Positions 1 through 8,760 of a stretch of 64,000 bases of DNA are shown piece after piece. The stretch lies in assembly GCF_900114495.1 (NCBI RefSeq), contig NZ_FOZI01000001.1, positions 1,197,469 to 1,261,468 on the forward strand, given 5' to 3'. The DNA is from Dyella sp. OK004 (GTDB lineage: Bacteria; Pseudomonadota; Gammaproteobacteria; Xanthomonadales; Rhodanobacteraceae). Each line of letters starts with the position of its first letter. Position 1 is the stretch's first letter. The notes under the pieces are model-generated. The model did not search any database. It was not told the origin of the DNA and was given only the letters and a program-made list of their open reading frames with translations. The translations under genes and the position numbers were made by a program.

Positions 1-2141
1 AGGTTGGGATTGCCGCTGCTGGCGACGCCGGCGCGGTTGATGGTGCCGGGGTTGAGCGACAGCGAGGGGTTGAGCTGGCCGAAACCCGGATAGGTCAGCG
101 TCTTCGCCGCGATCAGGCGCAACTGCAAGTCGTCGCGCAGATGCAGGTTGAAGCTCACGTTGGGCAGATACACCGGCGCATTGGTGGAGGCGTTGAGCGG
201 TGAATAGATGTTGGTGGAGGCGTCATACGAGAACGCATTGAGGTTGCGCTTCACCCGCTCCACGCGCATACCGATCACGCCGTCGTACGGCAACCCGAAC
301 AGTTCGTTGCCATAGCCGGCCTGCAGGTAGCCGGCGTAGGACTTCTCGGTGATGTGATAGAAGCGCCCCGGATTCACCGGCGCCAACCCGGTGGGCAGGC
401 CATACAATTGACGGATCGCGTCGGCGTTGTTGACCAGGAAGTTGTAGCAACCGCTCAGCCACGACACCGGGATCGCCGAAGTGGTTGGCTGGCTGCAGAA
501 GTAGCCATTGGGGAAGCGCGCGATCACCTGGTTGGCCGGATTCGGATTGAGCGCGATCGCGCCCGTGCCGCCCGGCGGTGGAGTGGAGACTTCTACGCTG
601 CCGGTGTATTCGGCGGTGTGCCTGGAGTAGCGCAGGCCGAAATCGAGGTACTGGAAGAAGCTGCCGTTGAGATCATAGGTGCCGTCACCACGCCACGCGA
701 ACTGCTTGCCGCGTTGGTTGTTCCAGGTCTGGAACAGGCCGTTGAGGTAGTAGTTGGCCGGATCGAGCTGCGGGTTGCCACCGAGGCCCCAGTTCTGCTG
801 ATTGCCACCGATGCCGTTCCACACCGTGGTGATCGGCCCCTTGAGGAAGGTATCCACAATGAACGTCTGGTCGTGGAACGACGACGAGTTGAACGACAGG
901 TCGGTCGACAGGTTCAGATGATCGCCGTGCCATTTCGCACCGATCGAGTTCTGGATGTCATGGCCCCACTGTTGGTGCGCCTGCGTACTGGTGGCAGCGT
1001 AGGTGTTGCCGGTCCAGGTGCCGCGCGAGGCGTCGCAGATGGTCTGGCCGTAGAAGGGCGAACCCGTCAACCCGTTGGCATAGCAGTGATTGCTGACCGA
1101 CAGCGACGACGGATCAACCGAACCCACCGGGAAAGTGAAATAGAACGGCTGGTTGTACTTGTCGGAGTCCCAGGTATACAGGCCTTCGACATAGACCTCG
1201 GTGCTGTCATTCGGCTTCCACTGCAGCGCGTAATTGAATTCTTCGCGCTTGCGGTCGCCGATGTTGTAGTCGGCGCCCCAGCCGTTCGGCGCCGCGATCA
1301 GGTTGCCGTCGCCGGTACGGATCGGCGTGCCCGACGCACCGGTGAGCACTTTCGGGAAATCGCCCCACACCGCGTTGTAGTCATAGCGGTCGCGCGAATA
1401 GCCAGCGTTGACCAGCGCGCCGAACTCGCCGTAGTCGGTGTTCCAGCGATTGCTGAGCAGCACGCTGCCGGTCGGGTCGGTGTGGCCGCCGTACTTGCTG
1501 TGCGTGCCGGTGAGCGTCGCCGCCACCTTGCTACCGGTAAAGTCGAACGGACGGAACAGCTGCATGTCGACCATGCCGGCGATGCCGCCGTCGGGCAGAC
1601 TGGCCTCACTGGTCTTGTATACCTGCACGGTCTTTACCGCAGTGGCCGGCAAATTCTGGAAAGCGAAAGCGCGACCGACGCCGCTGAAGATCTCACGCCC
1701 GTTCAACGTCGTGATGACATTCGGCAGGCCACGGATCACCACCGAATTGGTCTCGCCCTGGAAACCCTGCGCGATCTGCACGCCGGTGATGCGCTGCATC
1801 GCGTCGGCCACACTGTTGTCCGGCAGCTTGCCGATGTCTTCGGCCACGATGGAATCCACCACCATCCGCGCATCCTGCTTCAGCGTCTGCGCGCTCTGCA
1901 GGCTCTGGCGCATTGGCGTGACGGTGACGCCGGAAAGGTTCACCACGTTCTGCGTAGCGGCCTCTTTACCGGTGGCCGGTTTCTTGGCGGTGGTGTCTTG
2001 GGTGGCCGTCGCGTCCTGCGGATCGGCCGCCGCCTGGTCGGCAGCCGCGCCGGTGGTCTTGGCGGGCGTATCGGCGGCGTATACGGGCGTCAGCACGGCG
2101 GCGATGGCCGCGGCGAGCAAAGTGATGTGAATGCGGTTCAT
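1..2141 (-). CDS. TonB-dependent receptor, sugar type (3' end beyond window)
   Basis: An outer-membrane receptor that would import an oligosaccharide with TonB energy. I translated it by hand from the ATG at 2141: a signal peptide ending near VYAADT, a Thr/Ala-rich linker, then the plug with the stretches VAEDIGKLPDNSVADAMQR and VVIRGLPNVITTLNGREIF. These are typical of the large Xanthomonas/Caulobacter TonB receptor family (TIGR01782-like). Beta-barrel sequence follows to position 1, about 713 codons, and the gene runs off the window edge. A ribosome site (GAGGGG) lies before the ATG. The start is 24 bp after the GH5-like gene, so the two are probably co-transcribed. The substrate is not readable from sequence; the neighbours suggest a galactose-containing glycan. 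Confidence 0.93.
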   Translation of the reverse strand, partial: MNRIHITLLAAAIAAVLTPVYAADTPAKTTGAAADQAAADPQDATATQDTTAKKPATGKEAATQNVVNLSGVTVTPMRQSLQSAQTLKQDARMVVDSIVAEDIGKLPDNSVADAMQRITGVQIAQGFQGETNSVVIRGLPNVITTLNGREIFSGVGRAFAFQNLPATAVKTVQVYKTSEASLPDGGIAGMVDMQLFRPFDFTGSKVAATLTGTHSKYGGHTDPTGSVLLSNRWNTDYGEFGALVNAGYSRDRYDYNAVWGDFPKVLTGASGTPIRTGDGNLIAAPNGWGADYNIGDRKREEFNYALQWKPNDSTEVYVEGLYTWDSDKYNQPFYFTFPVGSVDPSSLSVSNHCYANGLTGSPFYGQTICDASRGTWTGNTYAATSTQAHQQWGHDIQNSIGAKWHGDHLNLSTDLSFNSSSFHDQTFIVDTFLKGPITTVWNGIGGNQQNWGLGGNPQLDPANYYLNGLFQTWNNQRGKQFAWRGDGTYDLNGSFFQYLDFGLRYSRHTAEYTGSVEVSTPPPGGTGAIALNPNPANQVIARFPNGYFCSQPTTSAIPVSWLSGCYNFLVNNADAIRQLYGLPTGLAPVNPGRFYHITEKSYAGYLQAGYGNELFGLPYDGVIGMRVERVKRNLNAFSYDASTNIYSPLNASTNAPVYLPNVSFNLHLRDDLQLRLIAAKTLTYPGFGQLNPSLSLNPGTINRAGVASSGNPN

Positions 2142-2165
2142 GGGATATCCCCTCAGAGATACGGA

Positions 2166-3350
2166 TCAGCGGGCCGTCGCGGCGGCGGGTACTGGAAACA
2201 GTTGCGCGTCGGCTGGCACCACGCCGCGCGGCGCGTGGGTGAGCGAACGCAGGATGTCGGTCTCGCGCTGGCGGTACGGTGTGCCGTCGCCATGCAGCAG
2301 GTCGTGGAACCACAACACCGGCGGCTGCAAGGTGTACGGCTTCTGCCAGGAGTCCCACGGGTAGATGGTCTGCGAGCGGCCATCGACGAAGCCCCACTGC
2401 ACCATGCCCACATCCAGCTTCTTGGCCAGCGGCAACACGCCGTCGATGGTGGAGCCGGCACCGCGCGCCATGTATTCGGTGCAGATCAGCGGACGTCCGT
2501 AGCCGCGCAGCTGCTCCACGCGTTTGGCGAACGCCTCCGGCCAGTCGTAGCTGTGGAAGCTGATCACGTCCGACTGCTCGATCTGCGTGCGTTCCACCGC
2601 GTTGAGCTTGGCCGGCGCGGACCAGTCGTCGTCATGCCACAGGCCACTGGTCAGCGGCTGCGTGGGTGAAGCGCTACGTGCCCAGCTGAAGACCTGCGGC
2701 AGCAACTTGGCGACCAGTTCGATCTTGCCCTTGGGTTCGCGCGCGTCGTAGTTGCCGCCGCCGGGGTTGTCCGGTTCGTTCCACACATCCCAGGCCAGCA
2801 CGCGCTTGTCGTTGGCGAAATGGCCGACGATGTCTTTCACGTAGCGCTCGAGCCGCGGGTACTGGGTGGGATCGGCCAGTGCCACGCCGGGGTTCTGCAC
2901 CCAGCCGGAGTTGTGCACGCCGGGAATCGGCGGGTGTTGCGGGCCGAGTTTGGGCTCCGGATCCCAGCACGAGTCGAACAGCACAAAGATCGGCTTGATG
3001 CCATGCTTGTCAGCGATAGCGAGGAAGCGGTCGATGCGCTGCTTGAAACCTTCCGCATCCTGCTGCCACAGCATGTCGTGCAGGAATACACGCATGGTGT
3101 TCATGCCCAGCTGCTGCGCCCAACCCAGTTCGCGATCGATGCGCTCGGCATCGAAGGTGTCGCTTTGCCACATTTCCAGCTGGTTGATCGCGTTCGCCGG
3201 CAAGTAATTGCTGCCGGCCAGCCAGCGTTGCTGCGCGTACCAGGTCTTGGCCTTGCCGGCCGGCCAGCGCGCGGCATCCTGCGCGGTTGCGGCCGGTGCG
3301 TGGAATGTGGCAGCCAGACTCAGTGCCGTCGCCAGTAATACGTACTTCAT
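2166..3350 (-). CDS. Secreted GH5-like glycoside hydrolase (cellulase/mannanase superfamily)
   Basis: A 394-residue exported TIM-barrel hydrolase. Residues 1-23 form a signal peptide (MKYVLLATALSLAATF, then a small-residue cleavage site). The clan GH-A signatures are visible: the acid/base Glu192 in DVWNEPDN and the probable nucleophile Glu292 in PLICTEYMARG. The frame is open 25 codons further upstream, but the ATG at 3350 is preferred because GGGAGAGG precedes it and the signal peptide starts there. It lies between the aldose epimerase and the TonB receptor on the same strand. It probably trims a polymer or oligomer before or after uptake; the linkage cannot be assigned. Related proteins are often annotated loosely as 1,4-beta-xylanase or cellulase. 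Confidence 0.88.
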   Translation of the reverse strand: MKYVLLATALSLAATFHAPAATAQDAARWPAGKAKTWYAQQRWLAGSNYLPANAINQLEMWQSDTFDAERIDRELGWAQQLGMNTMRVFLHDMLWQQDAEGFKQRIDRFLAIADKHGIKPIFVLFDSCWDPEPKLGPQHPPIPGVHNSGWVQNPGVALADPTQYPRLERYVKDIVGHFANDKRVLAWDVWNEPDNPGGGNYDAREPKGKIELVAKLLPQVFSWARSASPTQPLTSGLWHDDDWSAPAKLNAVERTQIEQSDVISFHSYDWPEAFAKRVEQLRGYGRPLICTEYMARGAGSTIDGVLPLAKKLDVGMVQWGFVDGRSQTIYPWDSWQKPYTLQPPVLWFHDLLHGDGTPYRQRETDILRSLTHAPRGVVPADAQLFPVPAAATAR

Positions 3351-3488
3351 GACCTCTCCCATCGGTGACACGGGCGACCTTGCGTGTCGCCTTTGATTGA
3401 CCTGAGCGGGCCCGGCGTCGGGCAAAGCGCTCCCTTGGGCGACCCGTGGGGCCGCCCGTCATGGACGTGCAAGCGTGTAGAGCCCGGC

Positions 3489-4628
3489 TTAGAGCTTCTG
3501 CGTGGTGAACTCGTAGACGATCAGGTTGCGATATTCCTGCCCTGGCGCCAGCCGCGCCGATCCAAACGCCGGTTGATTCGGCGTGTCCGGATAAAGCTGT
3601 GGCTCGAGCGCAAACGCATCGCCCTGGCGATACACGCGGCCGCCGGTGCCGACGGTGGTGCCGTCCAGGAAATTGCCCGAGTAGAACTGCAGGCCCGGCT
3701 GCGTCGACGACAAGGTCAGCACGCGGCCGGATACCGGGTCTTCCACTTTGGCGACCATGCGCGGCGTGCTCGCGGCGCTGCGGCTGATCACCCAGTTGTG
3801 GTCGTAGCCATGACCGAACAGCAACTGCGGTTCGTCGCCGTGGCGAACATCGGCGCCAATCGGCTTGGCCTTTCTGAAATCGAACACCGTGCCCGCAACG
3901 TTGCGGATCTCGCCGGTGGGAATCAGCGAATCACTTACTGGCAGATAGGCATCCGCGGAAATGGTGAGGCGCTGCTCCATCACGCTGCCCGAGCCTTCAC
4001 CTGCCAGATTCCAGTAGGCGTGGTTGCTCAGGTTGACGATGGTCGGCTTGTCGGTGGTGGCGCGGTATTCGATGCTCAGGCGATTGCTGTCGTCGAGCGT
4101 ATAGGTCGCGGTTATCGTGAGTTTGCCGGGATAGCCCATGTCGCCGTCGGGGCTGACATAGCTCAGGCTGACGCTGGCCTTGCCGGCGTCGTGCTTCACG
4201 TCGCCGATGGCCCACACCACTTTGTCGAAGCCGCGCGTGCCACCGTGCAGCGAGTTGGGCTTGTCGTTGATCGGCACGTCGTAGCCGTGGCCGTCCAGCA
4301 CGAAATGTCCCTTGGCGATGCGATTGGCGTAGCGGCCTACCGTGGCGCCGAAGTACTGCGGCTTCTGCACATAGCTGTCCAGCTTGGCGTAGCCCAGCGT
4401 GATGTTGGCGAACTTGCCGTGGCGGTCCGGCGCCATCAGCGACTGCAAGCTGGCACCAAGCGCGATGATGCGCGCGCTCATGCCGTGGCTATTGCTCAAC
4501 GTCACGGCGTCGACTTTGGTGCCGTCGGCCAACGTTCCAAAGGTTTCGCGTCGCGCTTCGGCTGCGCCCGTCGTCATGGAAATAACCGCCATGCCAAGTG
4601 CTACTCCCCAGAGACCTACCCGTGTCAT
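3489..4628 (-). CDS. galM: Periplasmic aldose 1-epimerase (mutarotase)
   Basis: Interconverts alpha and beta anomers of galactose or a related aldose. The protein has 379 residues; 1-23 look like a signal peptide (MTRVGLWGVALGMAVISM), so it should act in the periplasm. Family motifs are present: NRIAKG, NSLHGG (His128), SNHAYWN (His203, the likely catalytic acid) and FALEPQ (Glu342, the likely base). A purine-rich ribosome site (AAGGGGTAAGAAG) precedes the ATG. It is the first gene of the leftward epimerase-hydrolase-receptor set and diverges from the GntR regulator. Supplying the beta anomer fits the sugar dehydrogenase encoded across the divergent promoter region. Confidence 0.93.
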   Translation of the reverse strand: MTRVGLWGVALGMAVISMTTGAAEARRETFGTLADGTKVDAVTLSNSHGMSARIIALGASLQSLMAPDRHGKFANITLGYAKLDSYVQKPQYFGATVGRYANRIAKGHFVLDGHGYDVPINDKPNSLHGGTRGFDKVVWAIGDVKHDAGKASVSLSYVSPDGDMGYPGKLTITATYTLDDSNRLSIEYRATTDKPTIVNLSNHAYWNLAGEGSGSVMEQRLTISADAYLPVSDSLIPTGEIRNVAGTVFDFRKAKPIGADVRHGDEPQLLFGHGYDHNWVISRSAASTPRMVAKVEDPVSGRVLTLSSTQPGLQFYSGNFLDGTTVGTGGRVYRQGDAFALEPQLYPDTPNQPAFGSARLAPGQEYRNLIVYEFTTQKL

Positions 4629-4675
4629 GAGCTTCTTACCCCTTCGTCACGCTGACGAGATAAAGGTCATGCAAA

Positions 4676-4690
4676 CATATTGTATGATGA
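4676..4690. promoter_or_regulatory. Possible GntR/FadR-type operator near galM
   Basis: CATATTGTATG (4676-4686) is a perfect palindrome, and TTGTATGATGA (4680-4690) matches the FadR-subfamily consensus TNGTNNNACNA except for one base. It lies about 50 bp before the galM start and shares TTGTATGA with the site at 4952. Confidence 0.4.
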
Positions 4691-4880
4691 ACTTGCAAGT
4701 GACGGACCGGGAAGGATTTTTTGTGGTGCGGTGCGTCACGGTCCGACGGAAAGGTCATGGTTGGCAAGAAATGTGATGGTTTCTGAGAATTTTCGTAAAT
4801 GCGACTGTCGGACAAGCTCACTAGAGTCCGCGACATGTCGCGACGCGACAACGGAGCTTTCGGGCACCACGAAAACGAAA

Positions 4881-4917
4881 GCCTCGCGAGCAGTAAAAAA
4901 ACTGCTGCTGGCGAGGC
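4881..4917. promoter_or_regulatory. Two-segment hairpin in the divergent region
   Basis: GCCTCGC (4881-4887) pairs with GCGAGGC (4911-4917), and inside it AGCAGT (4889-4894) pairs with ACTGCT (4901-4906) around an A6 loop. On the minus strand the stem is followed by a T-rich run (TTTCGTTTTC). It could be an attenuator or an early terminator in the galM leader. No gene ends just upstream, so it is not an ordinary gene-end terminator. Confidence 0.45.
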
Positions 4918-4951
4918 TTGGCAGGATCAAGAGAAAGTGCTTATAGTCCTT

Positions 4952-4962
4952 TTGTATGACAA
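4952..4962. promoter_or_regulatory. FadR/DgoR-type operator before the GntR regulator
   Basis: TTGTATGACAA is an 11-bp palindrome with TTGT and ACAA arms around ATG. It matches the known operator pattern TNGTNNNACNA of FadR-subfamily GntR regulators exactly. It lies 73 bp before the preferred start of the regulator at 5035, so self-control and control of the whole locus are plausible. Confidence 0.55.
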
Positions 4963-5034
4963 ATGCCTCGGCGCCGCAGATCGGGCGCCCCGATGCATCA
5001 GTCTCCGCCGGCAGCACCAGAGGAAGCAGACTTC

Positions 5035-5760
5035 ATGAGGAAGCCGAACGCCGTTCGCAACCTTTATGGCCACGTGATGCACGAGCTCGGCCTGCGCATC
5101 GTGAGCGGCAAGGTACAGCCGGGCGATGTGCTGCCGCGCGAAGAGACGCTGGCCGAAAGCTTGCTGGTCAGCCGCACAGCGCTGCGCGAAGCCTTGAAGG
5201 TGCTGTCCGCCAAAGGCCTGATCGAATCGCGCGCCGGCGTAGGCGCGCGCGTGCTGGAAGAACGCTTCTGGAACCAGCTCGACGCCGACGTGCTGGCGTG
5301 GCGCTGCGCCTCGATGCCCACCGACGATTTCGTCGACAAGCTGGTAGAGATGCGCGAAATCATCGAGCCGGCGGCCGCGGCAGCCGCTGCGCGCCGTCGC
5401 ACGGCGGAGCAACTGGCGGACATCGAAACCGCATTCAAAGCGATGGATGCGGCACAGACGCTCGATGCCTGGGCCGAAGCCGATCTGCAATTCCACGATG
5501 CGGTGCTGCAGGCGACCGGCAACGAATTGCTGTCGTCGCTGTTCTCCGTGGTCGAGACCGCGCTGGGCACCTTCTTTGTGCTGTCCGCGCGCACCGTGAG
5601 CAACTTCAAGTATTCGCTGCCGCACCATCAGAAGGTGCTGGAAGCGATTCGCCGTAAACAACCGGAAGTGGCGCGCAAGGCGATGCTGGCGATGATCGCG
5701 GACTCCCAGGCCAACCTGCAGCGTAACCGCGGCCGCGCACGCAAGAAGGCGAGTGCGTGA
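5035..5760 (+). CDS. dgoR: GntR-family (FadR subfamily) regulator, DgoR-like
   Basis: A 241-residue repressor-type protein with an N-terminal winged helix (about residues 15-75, including PREETLAESLLVSRTALRE and KGLIESRAGVG) and a C-terminal all-helical FCD ligand domain (about 95-220). The frame opens at an ATG at 4963, but the ATG at 5035 is preferred: AGAGGAAG sits 8 bases before it and the protein then begins right before the DNA-binding domain. It leads the galactonate operon and faces galM. By analogy with E. coli DgoR it probably senses galactonate or a pathway intermediate. An FadR-type operator lies 73 bp upstream. The symbol is given by context. Confidence 0.88.
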   Translation: MRKPNAVRNLYGHVMHELGLRIVSGKVQPGDVLPREETLAESLLVSRTALREALKVLSAKGLIESRAGVGARVLEERFWNQLDADVLAWRCASMPTDDFVDKLVEMREIIEPAAAAAAARRRTAEQLADIETAFKAMDAAQTLDAWAEADLQFHDAVLQATGNELLSSLFSVVETALGTFFVLSARTVSNFKYSLPHHQKVLEAIRRKQPEVARKAMLAMIADSQANLQRNRGRARKKASA

Positions 5761-5762
5761 CT

Positions 5763-6052
5763 AGGGCGACGCTGATGAAGTATCGCGATCGTCACCAGCC
5801 CTGTCTGTTCGCAGGCCGCAGGATCGTCGGCGAAGGCAGACTGGCCGTCTGTCGAGACGGCGGACCGAAGGCATGCGGACAGACAGGGCTGGCCCCAACG
5901 CATGAAAATTCAAATGATGGGGTGATGCCAGGAAGGCTCGCAGGCTGCGCCGCGTGGCTTGCCAAGACGGCCAGTCTTCCCTGCGCCACACGACACAGCC
6001 TGCGAGCCTTCCTGGCATCATGACGAACGCGATACTTCATCAGCGTCGCCCT
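5763..6052. repeat. Symmetric nest of palindromes between the regulator and dgoK
   Basis: The whole 290 bp is symmetric about position 5907.5. The outer arms 5763-5794 and 6021-6052 are inverted copies, 31 of 32 bases matching. Inside, with no spare bases, lie three palindromes: 5795-5892 (98 bp; perfect 14-bp end arms), 5893-5922 (30 bp; CCCCA/TGGGG ends) and 5923-6020 (98 bp; perfect 25-bp end arms). The tips of the two 98-bp palindromes share the 13-mer AGACTGGCCGTCT in opposite orientation at mirror positions (5838-5850, 5965-5977). The left arm starts 2 bp after the regulator's stop. The right arm covers dgoK codons 1-11, and the dgoK ATG (6020) sits at the hairpin/stem junction. Confidence 0.9.
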
Positions 6053-6979
6053 GGCCTTATCGGCCTGGACTGGGGCACCACGCATCTGCGCGCCTATCGC
6101 TATGGCGACGCGGGCACCGTGCTCGAAAGCCGGGCCTTGTCGTACGGTATCCGCCAACTGCCATCGGGCGGTTTCACCCAGGCTTTCGAGGAAGCCACCG
6201 CCAGTTGGCCTGAGGCGCCGGTGATCGCTTGCGGCATGGTCGGAAGCCGCAACGGCTGGTGCGAGACGCCTTATATAGACACGCCAGCCGATGTATCCCG
6301 GCTGGCGCATGCGTTGACCTTGTTGTCCCTGCCTGATGGACGCACGCTGCATCTGGTCTCCGGCCTGCGCGATCCCGAACGGCCGGACGTGATGCGCGGC
6401 GAAGAGACTCAAATCCTTGGCGTGCTGGCGCAGCACACCGATGTTCCGTGGAGCGGCACCTTGTTGCTGCCCGGCACGCATAGCAAGTGGGTGCGCATCA
6501 CCGAAAGCGTCGTTACCGGTTTCGCCACCATGATGACCGGCGAGCTGTACGGCTTGTTGAGCCGCCACTCCATTCTGGGCGGGGCACCGGCGGATGCCGC
6601 GCATGACGATGCCGCTTTCCAGCAAGGCGTCCGTGCCGCGCGCGACAGCGGCGCTGCGGGCGCTCTTTCCATCCTGTTCTCAGCACGCGCATTGATGCTC
6701 GACGGTGCGCTGACCTCCGACGCCGTGCCTTCCTATCTTTCCGGTCTGCTGATTGGCGACGAATTGCGCGCCGCCATCGCCGCCGGCTGGGCCGATGCGG
6801 CCTTGCCGGTGCAGATGGTGGGTTCGATGGCACTGTGCCAACGCTATGCCGATGCCGCAGGCGTGTTCGGCCTGCGTCTACGTCAAGCACCGGAGAACAT
6901 TACCGCGCAAGGCTTGTGGCGGGTCGCCGCGGCGGCCGGCCTGATTGATCACGCATCCACAAGAGTTCCCACGCCATGA
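6020..6979 (+). CDS. dgoK: 2-dehydro-3-deoxygalactonokinase
   Basis: Phosphorylates 2-keto-3-deoxygalactonate with ATP to the 6-phosphate. The 319-residue protein begins with a short lead and then the ASKHA-type phosphate loop [13 protein letters not shown]. The family stretches [23 protein letters not shown] and [16 protein letters not shown] follow. The ATG at 6020 fits the family N-terminus, but no ribosome site precedes it. Instead the codon sits where a 98-bp hairpin meets the outer stem of a larger inverted repeat. The frame also continues to an ATG at 5954, which would add 22 residues read from hairpin sequence and is less likely. The stop overlaps the dgoA start (ATGA). Confidence 0.92.
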   Translation: MTNAILHQRRPGLIGLDWGTTHLRAYRYGDAGTVLESRALSYGIRQLPSGGFTQAFEEATASWPEAPVIACGMVGSRNGWCETPYIDTPADVSRLAHALTLLSLPDGRTLHLVSGLRDPERPDVMRGEETQILGVLAQHTDVPWSGTLLLPGTHSKWVRITESVVTGFATMMTGELYGLLSRHSILGGAPADAAHDDAAFQQGVRAARDSGAAGALSILFSARALMLDGALTSDAVPSYLSGLLIGDELRAAIAAGWADAALPVQMVGSMALCQRYADAAGVFGLRLRQAPENITAQGLWRVAAAAGLIDHASTRVPTP

Positions 6980-7611
6980 ATCAGTGGCTGCAACCCCTTC
7001 CGCTGGTCGCCATCCTGCGCGGCCTGCATCCCGATCAGGCGCTGGAGATCGGCACCGCGATTGTCGACGCCGGCTTCCGCGTACTCGAAGTGCCGCTGAA
7101 TTCGCCGCGGCCGCTGGAAAGCATCCGCCTACTGGCCGATGCCTTTGGCGATCGCTGTCTGGTCGGCGCGGGCACAGTGTTATCGACCGCGAAGGTGCAC
7201 GAGGTCGCCGAGGCTGGCGGCCGACTGATCGTGATGCCGCATGCGGACACCGCGGTGATCGCCGAAGCCAAGCGCGCCGGCTTGTACTGCGTCCCGGGCG
7301 TGTCCACACCCACCGAAGCTTTCGCCGCACTGCATGCAGGTGCGGACGCGCTGAAGATTTTCCCCGCCGAAGCCATTCCGCCGGCCGTGGTCAAAGCCTG
7401 GCGCGCGGTGTTGCCACCGGATCTCGCGCTGCTCCCGGTCGGCGGCATTACGCCGGACAACATGCGCCCGTATATCGCTGCCGGCGCGCGCGGCTTCGGC
7501 ATCGGCTCGGCGCTCTTTGCGCCAGGGCGAAGCGCGGCCGAAACGGCTACGCGTGCACTCGCTTTCGCAACCTCTTGGCAAGAACTCGCACATCTAGGGA
7601 CGAGTGCATGA
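6976..7611 (+). CDS. dgoA: 2-dehydro-3-deoxy-6-phosphogalactonate aldolase
   Basis: Cleaves KDPGal to pyruvate and glyceraldehyde-3-phosphate. It is a 211-residue class I aldolase of the KDPG/KDPGal family. The Schiff-base Lys127 lies in DALKIFPAE, the proton-shuttle Glu38 in VLEVPLNSP and the carboxylate-binding Arg15 in AILRG. The start overlaps the dgoK stop and the stop overlaps the dgoD start, both as ATGA, so translation is coupled. The sequence resembles KDPGal rather than KDPG aldolases in its C-terminal [12 protein letters not shown] phosphate-binding stretch. The neighbours make the galactonate assignment firm. Confidence 0.94.
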   Translation: MNQWLQPLPLVAILRGLHPDQALEIGTAIVDAGFRVLEVPLNSPRPLESIRLLADAFGDRCLVGAGTVLSTAKVHEVAEAGGRLIVMPHADTAVIAEAKRAGLYCVPGVSTPTEAFAALHAGADALKIFPAEAIPPAVVKAWRAVLPPDLALLPVGGITPDNMRPYIAAGARGFGIGSALFAPGRSAAETATRALAFATSWQELAHLGTSA

Positions 7612-8756
7612 AGATCACAAGTATCAAAACCTTTCTGGTACCGCCGCGCTGGTGTTTCGTGCGCATCGAGACCGACAGCGGCATCGTCGGCTGGGGCGAA
7701 CCCGTCGTCGAAGGACGCGCGCAGACGGTGGCGGCGGCGGTCGACGAGCTGTCCGACTACCTGATCGGCAAGGACCCGAGTCCCATCGAGGATTTGTGGA
7801 GCGTGATGTACCGCGGCGGTTTTTATCGCGGTGGCCCGATCCTGATGAGTGCCATCGCCGGCATCGACCAGGCGCTGTGGGACATCAAGGGCAAGCATTT
7901 GGGCGTGCCCACGCACGTGCTGTTCGGCGGCCCGGTGCGCGATCGCATCCGCGTGTACTCGTGGATCGGCGGCGACCGTCCGGCGGATACCGCCAAGGCC
8001 GCGCGCGACGCTGTGGCGCGCGGCTTCACCGCGGTCAAGATGAATGGCACGGAGGAGATGCACTTCGTCGACTCCTACGACAAGGTCGAGCGCGTGCTGG
8101 AAAACGTGCAGGCAGTGCGTGATGCAGTTGGCCCGCATATCGGCCTTGGCGTGGATTTCCACGGCCGCGTGCACAAGCCAATGGCCAAGGTGCTGATGCG
8201 CGAACTGGCGCCGTACAAGCTGATGTTTATCGAGGAGCCGGTGCTGTCCGAGCATCTCGAAGCGATTCCGGAACTGGCAGCCATTTCGCCCGCACCCATC
8301 GCGCTCGGCGAGCGCATGTACTCGCGCTACGACTTCAAGCGCCTGCTGCAGACCGGCGGCGTCGACATCATTCAGCCCGATCCCTCGCACTCTGGCGGCA
8401 TTACTGAAACGCGCAAGATCGCGGCGATGGCCGAAGCCTATGACGTGGCGCTGGCGCTGCATTGCCCGCTGGGACCGATTGCACTGGCCGCGAACCTGCA
8501 GCTGGATGCGATCTGCCACAACGCGTTCATCCAGGAGCAAAGCCTCGGTATCCACTACAACGCCGCCAACGATCTGCTCGACTACGTCACCGACCGCAGC
8601 GTGTTTGCCTATAAGGACGGTTACGTGACAATCCCGGGCGGCCCGGGTCTTGGCGTAGAGGTCAACGAAGCGTACGTCGCCGAACGCGCCGCCGTTGGCC
8701 ATCGCTGGCGCAATCCGCTCTGGCGCCATGCCGACGGCAGCGTGGCGGAGTGGTGA
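7608..8756 (+). CDS. dgoD: D-galactonate dehydratase
   Basis: Dehydrates D-galactonate to 2-keto-3-deoxygalactonate. This enolase-superfamily (mandelate racemase subgroup) protein has 382 residues, the same length as E. coli DgoD. The catalytic and metal residues fall at the same numbers: Asp183 and His185 (GVDFHGR), Glu209 (FIEEPV), Glu235 (ALGERM) and His285 (LHCPLGP). The ATG at 7608 overlaps the dgoA stop. The same frame is open far upstream inside dgoK and dgoA, but that part is a shadow. The exact residue match makes this the best-supported assignment in the operon. Confidence 0.97.
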   Translation: MKITSIKTFLVPPRWCFVRIETDSGIVGWGEPVVEGRAQTVAAAVDELSDYLIGKDPSPIEDLWSVMYRGGFYRGGPILMSAIAGIDQALWDIKGKHLGVPTHVLFGGPVRDRIRVYSWIGGDRPADTAKAARDAVARGFTAVKMNGTEEMHFVDSYDKVERVLENVQAVRDAVGPHIGLGVDFHGRVHKPMAKVLMRELAPYKLMFIEEPVLSEHLEAIPELAAISPAPIALGERMYSRYDFKRLLQTGGVDIIQPDPSHSGGITETRKIAAMAEAYDVALALHCPLGPIALAANLQLDAICHNAFIQEQSLGIHYNAANDLLDYVTDRSVFAYKDGYVTIPGGPGLGVEVNEAYVAERAAVGHRWRNPLWRHADGSVAEW

Positions 8757-8760
8757 GGCG

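Larger units (their letters stand above)
4629..5034. promoter_or_regulatory. Divergent control region between galM and the GntR regulator
   Basis: This 406-bp gene-free stretch must hold the promoters of both the leftward and rightward sugar operons. It is locally AT-richer than its surroundings. It holds two copies of the octamer TTGTATGA (4680-4687 and 4952-4959), an 11-bp palindrome CATATTGTATG at 4676-4686, and a two-part hairpin at 4881-4917. I see no gene in it; short open frames here lack ribosome sites and family resemblance. Confidence 0.6.

Noticed and set aside
354-2669. A plus-strand open frame of 771 codons
   Set aside because: It is the antisense of the TonB receptor and the GH5-like gene. 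Its product is Val/Arg/Ala-rich without domains, and the minus-strand genes have signal peptides, motifs and ribosome sites.
5763-6052. tRNA or group II intron in the palindrome nest
   Set aside because: The four-way shape resembles a cloverleaf, but arms of 32-98 bp are far too long for a tRNA. I see no intron domain V and no reverse transcriptase gene.
5792-6625. A minus-strand open frame across the palindrome nest and dgoK
   Set aside because: It runs antisense through dgoK and through palindromes, and its product shows no family features.
7035-8729. A minus-strand open frame of 564 codons across dgoA and dgoD
   Set aside because: DgoD keeps every active-site residue on the plus strand, so the other frame is a shadow.
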